A stretch of DNA of 64,000 bases from NCBI RefSeq assembly GCF_006539165.1, contig NZ_BJMM01000024.1, forward strand, positions 43,602 through 107,601, written 5' to 3'. Shown piece after piece: positions 32,666 through 41,441 of the stretch. Numbering within the stretch: the stretch's first letter is position 1; every line of letters begins with the position of its first letter. The notes beneath the pieces are model-generated. The model made no database searches. It was given only the letters and a program-made list of their open reading frames with translations, and was not told the DNA's origin. The stretch comes from Streptomyces cacaoi (GTDB lineage Bacteria > Actinomycetota > Actinomycetes > Streptomycetales > Streptomycetaceae). Both the position numbers and the translations under genes were made by a program.

Positions 32666-34480
32666 CTACTTCGCACACACATTCTTGTCGTCGGCGTTGA
32701 CCTTCTGGACGCCGTCCGGCGCCTTGTCGGGCGCCTTGATGGGCTCGCCGACCCCGGTGAAGTCCTTGCCGAGGGTCAGCTTCATGACGCCGCCGGGGCC
32801 GTCCCCGCGCGCCGTCTTCTTCAGCGCCGAGCCGGGCAGCTTCATGATGTGCGCCAGCCGCGCGGCCTGGCCCTCCTGGTCGGGCGTGAACTCCAGCGTG
32901 GTCTTCTCCTGCGGCGTCGCGTTGTCGCCCGTGGTGGCGTTGCCCACGCCCTTGTCGGACAGCCACTTCGCGGTCGCGGCCGCCGCACCGGACGCCTGCA
33001 TGCCGTTCCACACCTCGACGTCGACCTCGGAGGCGGGAACCTTCTTCGCCTTCTTCTCGGTCTTCTGCTCGTCCTTGTGGTTCTTCTTCGAGTCGGTCAT
33101 GGACTTGTCTTCCCTGACCATCTTGAACAGCGGGTCCGCCTTGGCCTTGTCCATGACGACGGTCGCCGGGTCGTTCGGGTTGTCCACGACCGGCACGGTG
33201 GCGAACGTGATGTTCTCGGTGTTCACCCGCTTCAGGTCCTGCGCCAGGTCCATCAGCTTCTTGACGCTGCCGATGCCGGTGTCGACGGTGAGCGCCTTGG
33301 TCGCGGCGTCGCTCAGGTCGAGCAGCTTCGACGGGTTGGTGAGCGTGTCACCCGACTTCATCTTGCGGATCATCGCGCTGAGGAACTGCTGCTGGAGCTC
33401 GATCCGGCTCAGGTCGCTGCCGAAGCCGACGGAGTGCCGGGTACGGACGAAGGCCAGCGCCTGCTCGCCCTTGACGACGTGCTTGCCGGCCTTCAGCTTC
33501 AGATGCGACTTCGGGTCGTTGATGTCCTTGGCGGTGCAGACCTCGACCCCGCCCACCGCGGTGGACAGCTCCTTGACGGCGTTGAAGTCCGCCATCATGA
33601 AGTGGTTGATCTTCACCCCGGTCATCTTCTCGACCGTGCGCCAGGTGCAGCCCGGGTCCCGCTCCGCCTGCCCGAGGCTGGTGTTGAAGCGGACGCTCTG
33701 CTCGCCGGGGATGGTCTTGGTCGAGCCGTCGTCCTGCTTCGTGGGGCAGTTCGGGATGTCGGTGATCATGTCGCGCGGGATGGAGAGCGCGGTGGCGTTC
33801 GAGCGGTCCTTGGACACGTGGAACAGCAGCGTGGTGTCCGCGTGCCCGACGCTGCCCGCGTCGCCGTAACCGGTGTTGCCCTTGCCCTCGCGGGCGTCGG
33901 TGCCGATGACGAGGATGTTGACCGGCCCGTCGGTCACGGCCGAGTTGTTCATCCCGACGTCGACCTTGTTGATGTTGCCTTCCAGCCGCTGCCAGAACAC
34001 ATAGGCACCCGCGCACCCGGCGACCAGCGCGAAGCCGACCACACCGCCGCCCCAGCGCAACGCCTTCTGCTTGCCCGTCAGTTTGGGCTTGGCGGCCTTC
34101 CGCCGGCCGTGGCCACCGCCCTTGCCGGGGCCCTGGCAGGTCCGTCCGCCGCCGGACCTGCCGCCCCCCGACCTGCCGCCGCCGGAGCCGGACTCCTGGC
34201 GGGCGCGGCGCTGCGAGGGGACGCGGGGCTGGTTGAGCCGGTCCGTGCGGTCGCCGGGGGGATCGTGCCCGACCTCGGCGGGGGAGCCGGAGGAGGCGTC
34301 CTCCTGCGGGGTGGAGGATCGTCTCCGGCGCGCAGCGGCGGGTCGGCGGGCGCCGTACGGACTCGGGGAGTCGTCGGCGACCGGGTTCAGCTGCAGCTCG
34401 TAGCTGCCGGTGTTCGGGTTGAACACCCACTGATCCGCGGGATCCACTTCTCCCGCGTGCCCACGGCCTTGCGCGTCCAC
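32666..34480 (-). CDS. LCP family glycopolymer ligase with LytR_C-like domain (4 of 4)
   Basis: 604 residues. The cytoplasmic tail starts with an acidic/aromatic block (ADQWVFNPNTGSYELQLNP) and contains GGGRS repeats; a transmembrane helix follows (WGGGVVGFALVAGCAGAYVF). The LCP domain shows NILVIGTDAREG, ATALSIPRDMITDIP, RFNTSLGQAERDPGC, and FVRTRHSVGFGSDLSRIELQQ. The C-terminal part (VDVEVWNGMQASGAAAATAK) is LytR_C-like. GTG 34480 follows GGAGG at a rather long 12-base spacing. It lies 71 bases before the LCP gene at 30874-32595 on the same strand, so the two may form an operon. Sequence similarity suggests duplication. Confidence 0.92.
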   Translation of the reverse strand: MDAQGRGHAGEVDPADQWVFNPNTGSYELQLNPVADDSPSPYGARRPAAARRRRSSTPQEDASSGSPAEVGHDPPGDRTDRLNQPRVPSQRRARQESGSGGGRSGGGRSGGGRTCQGPGKGGGHGRRKAAKPKLTGKQKALRWGGGVVGFALVAGCAGAYVFWQRLEGNINKVDVGMNNSAVTDGPVNILVIGTDAREGKGNTGYGDAGSVGHADTTLLFHVSKDRSNATALSIPRDMITDIPNCPTKQDDGSTKTIPGEQSVRFNTSLGQAERDPGCTWRTVEKMTGVKINHFMMADFNAVKELSTAVGGVEVCTAKDINDPKSHLKLKAGKHVVKGEQALAFVRTRHSVGFGSDLSRIELQQQFLSAMIRKMKSGDTLTNPSKLLDLSDAATKALTVDTGIGSVKKLMDLAQDLKRVNTENITFATVPVVDNPNDPATVVMDKAKADPLFKMVREDKSMTDSKKNHKDEQKTEKKAKKVPASEVDVEVWNGMQASGAAAATAKWLSDKGVGNATTGDNATPQEKTTLEFTPDQEGQAARLAHIMKLPGSALKKTARGDGPGGVMKLTLGKDFTGVGEPIKAPDKAPDGVQKVNADDKNVCAK

Positions 34481-35149
34481 GATGGCGTAAGTCCTCCATT
34501 GAAACCGGCTGCAGATGCCGCTCCGGGGCCGACCGGAGCGCTCACACTATCCGGCGAGTTCGGCCCCTAGCGACGCCGGTGACACATTCCCTGAGCCGGG
34601 ATCCGGTCAATTCGCCGCATTCCACGACGCGTTCACGGGACGCGGACCGTCCGCCCGCCGGCCTCCCGTGCGCTCGTGACCTGCCCCAACTCTGCCCGGA
34701 CGCCGGGCAGTCGACGCCGAATTCCCCGGCGCCCGGCTCCGCGTTCCGTCCGGTCACGTTCTTCTGACCCCTCTCCGCTCTTCACGGTTCCGTTCCGTGG
34801 TCTCTCCGCGATCTTTGCGAGGTCTCCCGCCGCCGTCGCGAATCCTTCCCGGTCTCGCGAATTCCCCGATTTCTGCTCTCTGTTACGGAGTGCGGACTCC
34901 GAGTCAGCGAACCCGGAGTTCCTGTCCGTTTCGTACGGTTGTCCGGCCGCCGTAAGAAACCGCGTCCGGGCGCGGGGATTTCGCCCGCGCCGAGGAGAAG
35001 TCAGGCGGTTCCGCCCGGGAATCGGGACGGAATCGGGACGGCATTCCCCACGGCCCGGCGCCCACCCGGCCTGTACGCACGTGTGCCGGGCACGAAGACA
35101 GACGTGCGAACGGCTCCCAGGGTTGTACGCCCCCTGGCGACCGGGGTGT
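34481..35149. other. 669-base non-coding upstream region of the LCP gene pair
   Basis: No gene supported on either strand. It is less GC-rich than its surroundings. An inverted repeat CGCTCCGG/CCGGAGCG (34519-34526 / 34533-34540) lies 39 bases before the LCP start, with a -10-like TAGTGT on the minus strand next to it (about 34545-34550). The octamer TCGCGAAT occurs twice close together near 34835-34860. The length suggests several promoters or a regulatory RNA. Confidence 0.4.
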
Positions 35150-35905
35150 TCAGGGCGCGGTGTGCGTGATGCGCTCGCTCTCCGCGCGCTTGTCCCGCGC
35201 GGCGTCATCCAGCAGCCCGGCCCGCGGCGCCAGCACCACGGAACCCCCCGACGCCAGCGGTGCGAGCAGCCCTGCGCTGATGCCGTTCCAGTCGTCGTAC
35301 GGCAGCGCCGACAGCAGCCGCGAGCCCGCGCCCAGGCCGCGCGCCGCCGCGTCCTGCCGGGCCCGCTCCACCACCCGGGCCGCCGTCAGCTCCTCGCCGC
35401 CGGGCAGCGTGAGCGCCGGAGCCTCGGGGTCGACGGGGACGTAGGGGACGAAGCGGTCGCCCTGGCCGGGGACCTCCACGGCGTAGTCCATGAACCCCTC
35501 GGGCGGCTGCGGGAAGCGCACGCCCAGCGGGCGCAGGCTCAGCGCCACCCGCTCCCCGGAGCAGGCGCGCGCCTGGTCCAGCGTGTCCGGCCCGCTGACG
35601 ACCAGATCGGCGCCGGAGGCGTCCCCGGTCAGATCCGTGACGACGCCCACGGAGGCGCCGGCCACCAGCCACACCGCGGCCTGCCAGTGCGCCGGCAGCA
35701 GCAGTGCCAGCCGGTCGCCCGGCTCGGCGGAGAGTTCGTCCTGGAGCAGATTGGCCGTCTTGGCCACCCAGTTGGCGAAGGTGGCGACGGACAGCTCGAC
35801 CCGCTCGCCCGTGGCGTCGTCGTAGAAGGTCACCAGCGGACGGGCGGGGTCGTCGGCGAGCGCCGAGCCCAGCAGCCCGGCGGCGGTGCGGTCGGTGGCG
35901 TTCAT
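35150..35905 (-). CDS. TIGR03089 family protein, AMP-ligase-like fragment fold
   Basis: 251 residues. It resembles the N-terminal part of AMP-binding (acyl-CoA synthetase-like) enzymes: RPLVTFYDDATGERVELSVA, TANLLQDELSAEPGDRLALL, LPAHWQAAVWLVAGASVGVV. It is far too short for the full adenylation reaction and lacks the P-loop-like STGxTGxPK motif. Actinobacteria carry this as a stand-alone family (TIGR03089), commonly beside LCP and mannose-1-phosphate guanylyltransferase genes as here. ATG 35905 is the natural start. Function unknown. Confidence 0.8.
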   Translation of the reverse strand: MNATDRTAAGLLGSALADDPARPLVTFYDDATGERVELSVATFANWVAKTANLLQDELSAEPGDRLALLLPAHWQAAVWLVAGASVGVVTDLTGDASGADLVVSGPDTLDQARACSGERVALSLRPLGVRFPQPPEGFMDYAVEVPGQGDRFVPYVPVDPEAPALTLPGGEELTAARVVERARQDAAARGLGAGSRLLSALPYDDWNGISAGLLAPLASGGSVVLAPRAGLLDDAARDKRAESERITHTAP

Positions 35906-36020
35906 CGCGTCAGCGTACGTCGGCCCGGCGGGCGGGGCCGGGGGCGGGCGCCCCCTCCACCCGCACGGGCAGGCCAACCCGAATGGACAGGTTCATCACC
36001 ATCTGTCCACGATCGACTAC

Positions 36021-37430
36021 ATGCGTGCGAAACGTGCAACCTCGATCGGTGTCCTGAGTGCGGCGGCCCTGCTGCTGCCCCTCCCGTACGCGACCGGCGC
36101 CGCCGGCGCCCCACCCGACGGACCGCGGACCACGACGGCGCACGAGGCGTCCGGCGGCACGCAGTCGCTCGCCTTCGCCCCGGCGCACAGCGACGCGCCC
36201 CGCGGCGGCCGGGCCGCCCGGGAGATCACCGCCCGCTCGGTACGGCCCTACTCCCTCGTCGGCGTCGTCTGGGAGCGCGGCGACGCCGAACTGCACGGAC
36301 GCGTCCAGGTCCGCACCCGGGACGCCGGAACCGGACGCTGGTCCGGCTGGCACGAACTGGACGCGCACACCGGCGACCGGCCGGGCGCCGCAGCAGGCCG
36401 GTCCGGGGACGGCCGCGGGGCGGACGGCCAAGTGCGCGGCGCCACCACCCCGTTGTGGGCCGGCGCCTCGGACGGCGTCCAGGCCCGCGTCCTGCCCGAG
36501 CGGACCCGCGACGGCGCCCCGGACGCGCGGCGGCTGCCCGACGGCCTGCGCCTGGAACTGATCGACCCGGGCCCCGGCCCCGGCTCGGACTCCGGTTCCG
36601 GCGCGAACTCCGGCAAGGAGAGCAAGGAGAGCAAGGAGAACAAGGAGAGCAAGGAGAGCAAGGGGAATAAGGGGGACAAGGGGAACAAGGAGAGCCAGGG
36701 GAGCAAGGGGAACAAGGAGAGCAAGGAGGCCGAACAGGCGCGGAAGGCCGAGGAGGAACGCACCGGGCACGCGCTGCCCGCCCTCACCGAGGAGCAGACC
36801 AGGACCGAGTACGGCAGCAGCCGCGCCCACCTCGCCCCGCGCCCGCGTATCGTCACCCGCAAGGGCTGGGGCGCCGACGAGAGTCTGCGGCAGGGCGAGG
36901 CGTCCTACACCGGCGCGCCCCGCGTCGCGTTCGTGCACCACACGGCCGGGAACAACGACTACGACTGCGCGCAGACCCCCTCGATCATCCGCAGTATCTA
37001 CCGCTACCACGTGCAGAGCAGCAAGTGGCGGGACATCGGCTACAACTTCCTCGTCGACAAGTGCGGCACCGTGTACGAGGGCCGGGCCGGAGGTGTGGCC
37101 AAGCCCGTGATGGGGGCCCACACTTACGGTTTCAACACCAACAGCACAGGCATCGCGGTCATCGGTGCGTTCGAGAAGGACGAGCCCCCGGCCGCCGCCC
37201 TCGACGGCGTCGCACGGCTTGCGGCGTGGCGGCTCGGCCTGGGTGGCGTCGACCCCGCGGGAACGAACCTGATGACCTCCGGCGGCGGCAAGTACACGAA
37301 GGGGACCCAGGTCAGGCTCCACACGATCTCCGGGCACCGGGACGGTTTCGACACCGCGTGCCCCGGCGCACGCCTCTACGACAAGCTCCCGCGGATCCGT
37401 CAGGACGCCGCGGCACAGCAGGGGCGCTGA
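36021..37430 (+). CDS. Secreted N-acetylmuramoyl-L-alanine amidase (PGRP domain)
   Basis: 469 residues. A signal peptide (ATSIGVLSAAALLLPLPYATGA) is followed by a beta-rich region, a charged repeat tract (about residues 195-240, Lys/Glu/Asn/Ser), then a peptidoglycan-recognition/amidase_2 domain: RIVTRKGWGADES, VAFVHHTAGNNDYDC with zinc His, YNFLVDKCGTVYEGRAGG, MGAHTYGFNTNSTGIAVIG, and a final HRDGFDTACPG with the last zinc ligands. It should cut or bind peptidoglycan outside the cell. ATG 36021 has no obvious ribosome site. It is divergent from the TIGR03089 gene. Confidence 0.9.
   Translation: MRAKRATSIGVLSAAALLLPLPYATGAAGAPPDGPRTTTAHEASGGTQSLAFAPAHSDAPRGGRAAREITARSVRPYSLVGVVWERGDAELHGRVQVRTRDAGTGRWSGWHELDAHTGDRPGAAAGRSGDGRGADGQVRGATTPLWAGASDGVQARVLPERTRDGAPDARRLPDGLRLELIDPGPGPGSDSGSGANSGKESKESKENKESKESKGNKGDKGNKESQGSKGNKESKEAEQARKAEEERTGHALPALTEEQTRTEYGSSRAHLAPRPRIVTRKGWGADESLRQGEASYTGAPRVAFVHHTAGNNDYDCAQTPSIIRSIYRYHVQSSKWRDIGYNFLVDKCGTVYEGRAGGVAKPVMGAHTYGFNTNSTGIAVIGAFEKDEPPAAALDGVARLAAWRLGLGGVDPAGTNLMTSGGGKYTKGTQVRLHTISGHRDGFDTACPGARLYDKLPRIRQDAAAQQGR
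36610..36738 (+). repeat. Purine-rich nine-base minisatellite inside the amidase gene
   Basis: Units around AAGGAGAGC repeat about a dozen times with small changes (AAGGAGAAC, AAGGGGAAT), encoding KES/KEN/KGN triplets. The run is almost free of C and T on this strand and has much lower GC than the gene around it. Length in whole units keeps the frame, so copy number can vary without breaking the protein. Confidence 0.85.
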
Positions 37431-37599
37431 GGGATACCTCACGGCACCGGCCGGGCAGTCAGGCACCGGCCGGGCGCCGTGGGTCCTGCCCGGGGACGTG
37501 CACGGGCCCGGCCGAACGCTCGTACACGTCTGCATACACTGGCCGCCGGCCATCCGAAGGACTGGTTGGCGGACCCCGGCAGGAAGCAGAGACCCACAC

Positions 37600-38682
37600 G
37601 TGACAGAAGCGATCCTTCTGGTCGGGGGCAAGGGCACCCGACTGCGTCCGCTGACGGTGAATACCCCCAAGCCGATGGTTCCGGCCGCCGGCGTGCCCTT
37701 CCTCACCCACCAACTGGCCCGCGCCCGCGCCGCCGGCGTCGACCACGTGGTGATGGCCACCTCCTACCTGGCCGAGGTCTTCGAGCCGTACTTCGGCGAC
37801 GGCTCCGCACTCGGTCTGCACCTGGAGTACGTGACGGAGGAGGAGCCGCTGGGCACCGGCGGCGCCATCCGCAACGTCGCCTCCCGGCTGCACGCGCGCC
37901 CCGACGAGCCCGTCCTCGTCTTCAACGGCGACATCCTCTCCGGGCTCGACATCCGCGCCCTCGTCGACCAGCACACCGCGGCCGGCGCCGATGTCTCCCT
38001 CCACCTCACCCGGGTGACCGACCCGCGCGCCTTCGGCCTCGTCCCCACCGAAGCCGACGGCCGCGTCAGCGCCTTCCTGGAGAAGCCGCAGACGCCGGAG
38101 GAGATCGTCACCGACCAGATCAACGCCGGTGCCTACGTGTTCACCCGCTCCGTGATCGACACCATCCCGGCCGGACGCCCCGTCTCCGTCGAACGCGAGA
38201 CCTTCCCCGGGCTGCTGGCCGCCGGCGCCCACCTGCACGGCATGGTCGACTCCACCTACTGGCTCGACCTCGGCACCCCACAGTCCTTCGTCCGCGGCTC
38301 CGCCGACCTCGTCCTCGGCCGTGCGCCCTCGCCCGCCGTGCCCGGCCGGTGCGGGGAGCGGCTGATACTGGCCGGCGCGGAGGTGGCGGGCGACGCGAAG
38401 CTCACCGGGGGCAGCGTCGCCGGGGCCCGGGCCGCCGTCGGCTCCGGCGCCCGTATCGACGGCAGCGCGCTGCTCGACGGAGCGGTCGTCGCACCCGGCG
38501 CCCGTATCCGGGACTCGCTGATCGGGGCCGGCGCCCGGATCGGCGCCGACACCGTCCTCGACGGCGCGGTCGTCGGGGACGGTGCCGTGATCGGCGACGG
38601 CAACGAACTGCGCTCCGGCATCCGCATCTGGTGCGACGCCCGCATCCCCTCCCACGCCCTCCGCTTCTCCCCGGACCAGTAA
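37600..38682 (+). CDS. Mannose-1-phosphate guanylyltransferase (GDP-mannose pyrophosphorylase)
   Basis: 360 residues. It makes GDP-mannose from mannose-1-phosphate and GTP. The nucleotidyltransferase start ILLVGGKGTRLRPLTVNTPKPMVP is diagnostic; LVFNGDILSGLD holds a metal-binding Asp, and FLEKPQTPEEIVTDQINAGAYVF and YWLDLGTPQSF follow. The C-terminal third is a left-handed beta-helix of hexapeptide repeats (AGAEVAG.., GSGARIDG..). GTG 37600 is the start; a -10-like TACACT lies at 37535-37540. With manA and the phosphomannomutase at 51-55 kb it completes the GDP-mannose route. Confidence 0.9.
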   Translation: MTEAILLVGGKGTRLRPLTVNTPKPMVPAAGVPFLTHQLARARAAGVDHVVMATSYLAEVFEPYFGDGSALGLHLEYVTEEEPLGTGGAIRNVASRLHARPDEPVLVFNGDILSGLDIRALVDQHTAAGADVSLHLTRVTDPRAFGLVPTEADGRVSAFLEKPQTPEEIVTDQINAGAYVFTRSVIDTIPAGRPVSVERETFPGLLAAGAHLHGMVDSTYWLDLGTPQSFVRGSADLVLGRAPSPAVPGRCGERLILAGAEVAGDAKLTGGSVAGARAAVGSGARIDGSALLDGAVVAPGARIRDSLIGAGARIGADTVLDGAVVGDGAVIGDGNELRSGIRIWCDARIPSHALRFSPDQ

Positions 38683-39134
38683 CCGCCCCCGCCGGACCCG
38701 AGCCCCCACGCCCCGGGCTCCGGCCTCGGCCCGGCCCCGGTCCGGCCCGGTCTTGGCGCGGCTCGGCCCCGGTCCGGCGGCCTCGGGCTCGGTCCGACCG
38801 GGGTTCGGCCTCGGCTCGGTCTCGGCCCCGGCTACGGCTCGGCCCTGCCGGGGCTCGGCTCCGGTGGGGTTCGGGCCCGGCCCCGTCCCCGAGTGAGGTG
38901 CGGTTTCGGCTTCGCCGGGGTTCGGGCCCGGCTCCGGCGCAGCTCGGGTCCGGCCTCGCTCGGGCCCGGCTCCGGGTACGGCTCGGTCCCGCAGAAACCC
39001 GGCTCCGGGCCCGGCTCGGCCCCGCCCGGGCTCAGCGGTGCGCCTGCTCCGGGCCCGGCTCGGCGCCGCCCGGGCTCAGCGGTGCGCCTCGCCCCCGGCA
39101 CGGCGATGTCGGTGGCGGCTCCTACGCTGTGCGG
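38683..39134. repeat. 452-base non-coding low-complexity GC repeat region
   Basis: No gene is supported. The stretch is made of imperfect GGCTCGGCCCCGG / CGGGTTCGGCC-type units, then a 46-base block ending CTCAGCGGTGCGCCT that occurs twice in tandem (about 39003-39090). A -10-like TACGCT sits at 39124-39129, right before the AlkA gene. Such runs may slip and could form strong secondary structure. Confidence 0.6.
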
Positions 39135-40037
39135 GTGTCCCAGACCCGCACCTGGTCCCCGCCGGGCCCGTACGACCTGCACGGCAGTCTGTCCGTGCTG
39201 CGCCGCGGCCCGTACGACCCGACGTACCGCACCGAGGCGGACACGATCTGGCGCGCCACCCGCACCCCCTTCGGCCCGGCGACCCTCCGGCTGACCCCGC
39301 GCGCCCGCACGGTCGCCGCCACCGCCTGGGGCCCCGGCGCCGACTGGGCCCTGGAGAGCCTGCCGGCCCTGCTGGGCGAGGAGGACGACCCCGCGGCCTT
39401 CGTCCCGCACCACGACGTCACCCGCGAGGCGCACCGCCGCAACCCGGGCCTGCGCCTGATCCGCACCGGCCGGGTGCTGGAGTCCCTGATCCCCTCCGTC
39501 CTGGAGCAGAAGTTCACGGCGGAGGAGGCGTACCGCGCCTGGCGGCTGCTGGTGCGCCGGTTCGGCGAGCGCGCCCCCGGGCCGCACCCGAACCTGTGGG
39601 TGATGCCCGAGCCGCGGGGCTGGCTGCGGGTCCCCTCCTGGGAGTGGCACCGGGCGGGTGTCGATCAGAAGCGCTCGTCGGCGATCCTGCGGGCCGTCCA
39701 GCGGGCGAGCCGGATGGAGGAGGCCGCGCACATGGATCTGGAGGCGGCGCTGCACCGCCTCCAGCTGATACCGGGCATCGGCCCGTGGACGGCGGCGGAG
39801 GTGCTCCAGCGCAGCAACGGCGAGCCGGACGCCGTCACCGTGGGCGATCTGCATCTGCCCCGCCTGGTGGGCCACGCGCTCACCGGCCGCCGCGACACCG
39901 ACGACGCGCGCATGCTCGAACTCCTGGCCCCCTACGAGGGCCAGCGCCACCGCGCGTCCCGCCTCGTCCTGCTGGGCGCGCCCCGGATGCCGCGCCGCAT
40001 GCCCCGCCACCCGGTCGGCGACATCGCCGCCCTGTGA
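39135..40037 (+). CDS. DNA-3-methyladenine glycosylase II (AlkA-like)
   Basis: 300 residues. It is a helix-hairpin-helix DNA glycosylase that removes alkylated bases. Key parts: VLESLIPSVLEQKFTAEEAY (the helix that grips DNA), the hairpin LQLIPGIGPWTAAEVLQR, and the catalytic Asp region EPDAVTVGDLHLP. Start is GTG 39135 or 39129; both lie only a few bases after the TACGCT -10-like element, so the mRNA may be leaderless. No Ada-type regulator is nearby. Confidence 0.85.
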   Translation: MSQTRTWSPPGPYDLHGSLSVLRRGPYDPTYRTEADTIWRATRTPFGPATLRLTPRARTVAATAWGPGADWALESLPALLGEEDDPAAFVPHHDVTREAHRRNPGLRLIRTGRVLESLIPSVLEQKFTAEEAYRAWRLLVRRFGERAPGPHPNLWVMPEPRGWLRVPSWEWHRAGVDQKRSSAILRAVQRASRMEEAAHMDLEAALHRLQLIPGIGPWTAAEVLQRSNGEPDAVTVGDLHLPRLVGHALTGRRDTDDARMLELLAPYEGQRHRASRLVLLGAPRMPRRMPRHPVGDIAAL

Positions 40038-40070
40038 GCACAGGGCACGCCCCGTCGGTGCGGAACCGCC

Positions 40071-41441
40071 CTACCGGCTGACGACGAAGTCGTCGGCGGA
40101 CCGTGCGGGGCGCTCCCGCGGCGGCCCCGCCGCCCGGCCGACGGCGACGGCGCCCATCGGGTCCCAGTCGGCGGGCAGTTCGAGCACCTCGCGCACCACG
40201 TCGCGGCAGAACATCGTCGAGGACACCCACGCCGAGCCGAGCTGCTCCCCGGCGAGCGCGACGAGGAAGTTCTGGATCCCGGCGCCGCAGGCGACGACGA
40301 ACATCTCCCGCTCCGCCGCTGACCGGCGCGGATCCGGATAGTCGTGCGCCCCGTCGGCCACGAGGCAGGGCACCACCAGGGCGGGCGCGCCGCGCAGCAC
40401 GTCCCCGCGCCGCACCCGCTTGGCGATGCTCTGCTCGCTTTTGCCGTCCCGCCGCAGATCGGCGATCCACGCCTCACGCATGGCGTCCAGCAGCCGCAGC
40501 CGGGAGTCCTCGCTCTCCAGCAGGACGAACCGCCACGGCGTGGTGTGGTGCGGCGCGGGCGCGGTGACGGCGGCGGAGACGGCGCGGCGCAGCGCGGCCC
40601 CGTCCACCGGGTCGGCGGTGAACTCCCGCACGGTGCGCCGCAGGGTGACGGCCTCGCGCACGGCCTCGGAGGTGCCGAGCCGGAACATGTCGTCGGCCGC
40701 GGCGCGCACCAACTCCCGTGCGCCGCGGTCGTCTTCGCCGTCCGGCAGTCCGCCGGGCCCGTCCGCCTCCCCGGCCGGGTGGACCTGGTGGGCCAGACCG
40801 CGCACGACGGCGACCGGCCGCCCCTCGGCCTTGCCCTTCACCAGCTCACCGGCGGCGGCGAGTTCGTCCCCGACGGCGGTGACGGTCACCCCGAGCGGGT
40901 TGCCGAACGAGTCGACGCCGCCGCGCAGATCGTCGAGCACGCGCACCCCGGCGGCCCCGATGGCGACATCCGTCTGCCCGGTGCGCCACGGCCGCCCGAA
41001 CGTGTCGGTGACGACGACGCCGACGTTCACGCCGAGCGCGTCGCGCACGCCCGCGCGGATCCGCCGGGCGCTGGCGTCCGGGTCCTCGGGCAGCAACAGG
41101 ATCGTGCCCTTGGGCGTGTTGGAGGCGTCGACACCGGCCGCCGCCATGACGAAGCCGTGCCGGGACTCCACGATCCGGGCCGGGCCGCGCCGGGCGACCA
41201 CCCGGACGCTCTCCGCGTCGATCGCGTCCTCCCGGTCGGCCGCCTCGACGGCCCGCCCCTCGGCCTTGCTGACGATCTTCGAGGTGACGATCAGCACATC
41301 GCCGTCGACCAGCGGCCGGCCGTGCCCGCCGACCGCCGCGGTGATCAGCTTGACCAGGTCGTCCCCGGGCCGCACCTCGGGGATCCCGGGCAGCGCCCAC
41401 ACCTGGAAGGAGGCGCCGTCCCGGCCCGCCGCCGCGGTCAT
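40071..41441 (-). CDS. fbiB: Bifunctional F420:gamma-glutamyl ligase / dehydro-F420 reductase FbiB
   Basis: 456 residues with two domains. The N-terminal CofE-type ligase (residues about 10-250: LPGIPEVRPGDDLVKLI, DVLIVTSKIVSKAEGR, VTDTFGRPWRTGQTDVAIG) adds glutamates to F420-0. The C-terminal nitroreductase-like FMN domain (TLRRTVREFTADPVDG onward, HHTTPWRFVLLES, VACGAGIQNFLVALAGEQLG) reduces the dehydro intermediate. This fusion is the actinobacterial form. Its ATG overlaps the fbiA stop (ATGA), showing translational coupling. Confidence 0.95.
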   Translation of the reverse strand: MTAAAGRDGASFQVWALPGIPEVRPGDDLVKLITAAVGGHGRPLVDGDVLIVTSKIVSKAEGRAVEAADREDAIDAESVRVVARRGPARIVESRHGFVMAAAGVDASNTPKGTILLLPEDPDASARRIRAGVRDALGVNVGVVVTDTFGRPWRTGQTDVAIGAAGVRVLDDLRGGVDSFGNPLGVTVTAVGDELAAAGELVKGKAEGRPVAVVRGLAHQVHPAGEADGPGGLPDGEDDRGARELVRAAADDMFRLGTSEAVREAVTLRRTVREFTADPVDGAALRRAVSAAVTAPAPHHTTPWRFVLLESEDSRLRLLDAMREAWIADLRRDGKSEQSIAKRVRRGDVLRGAPALVVPCLVADGAHDYPDPRRSAAEREMFVVACGAGIQNFLVALAGEQLGSAWVSSTMFCRDVVREVLELPADWDPMGAVAVGRAAGPPRERPARSADDFVVSR

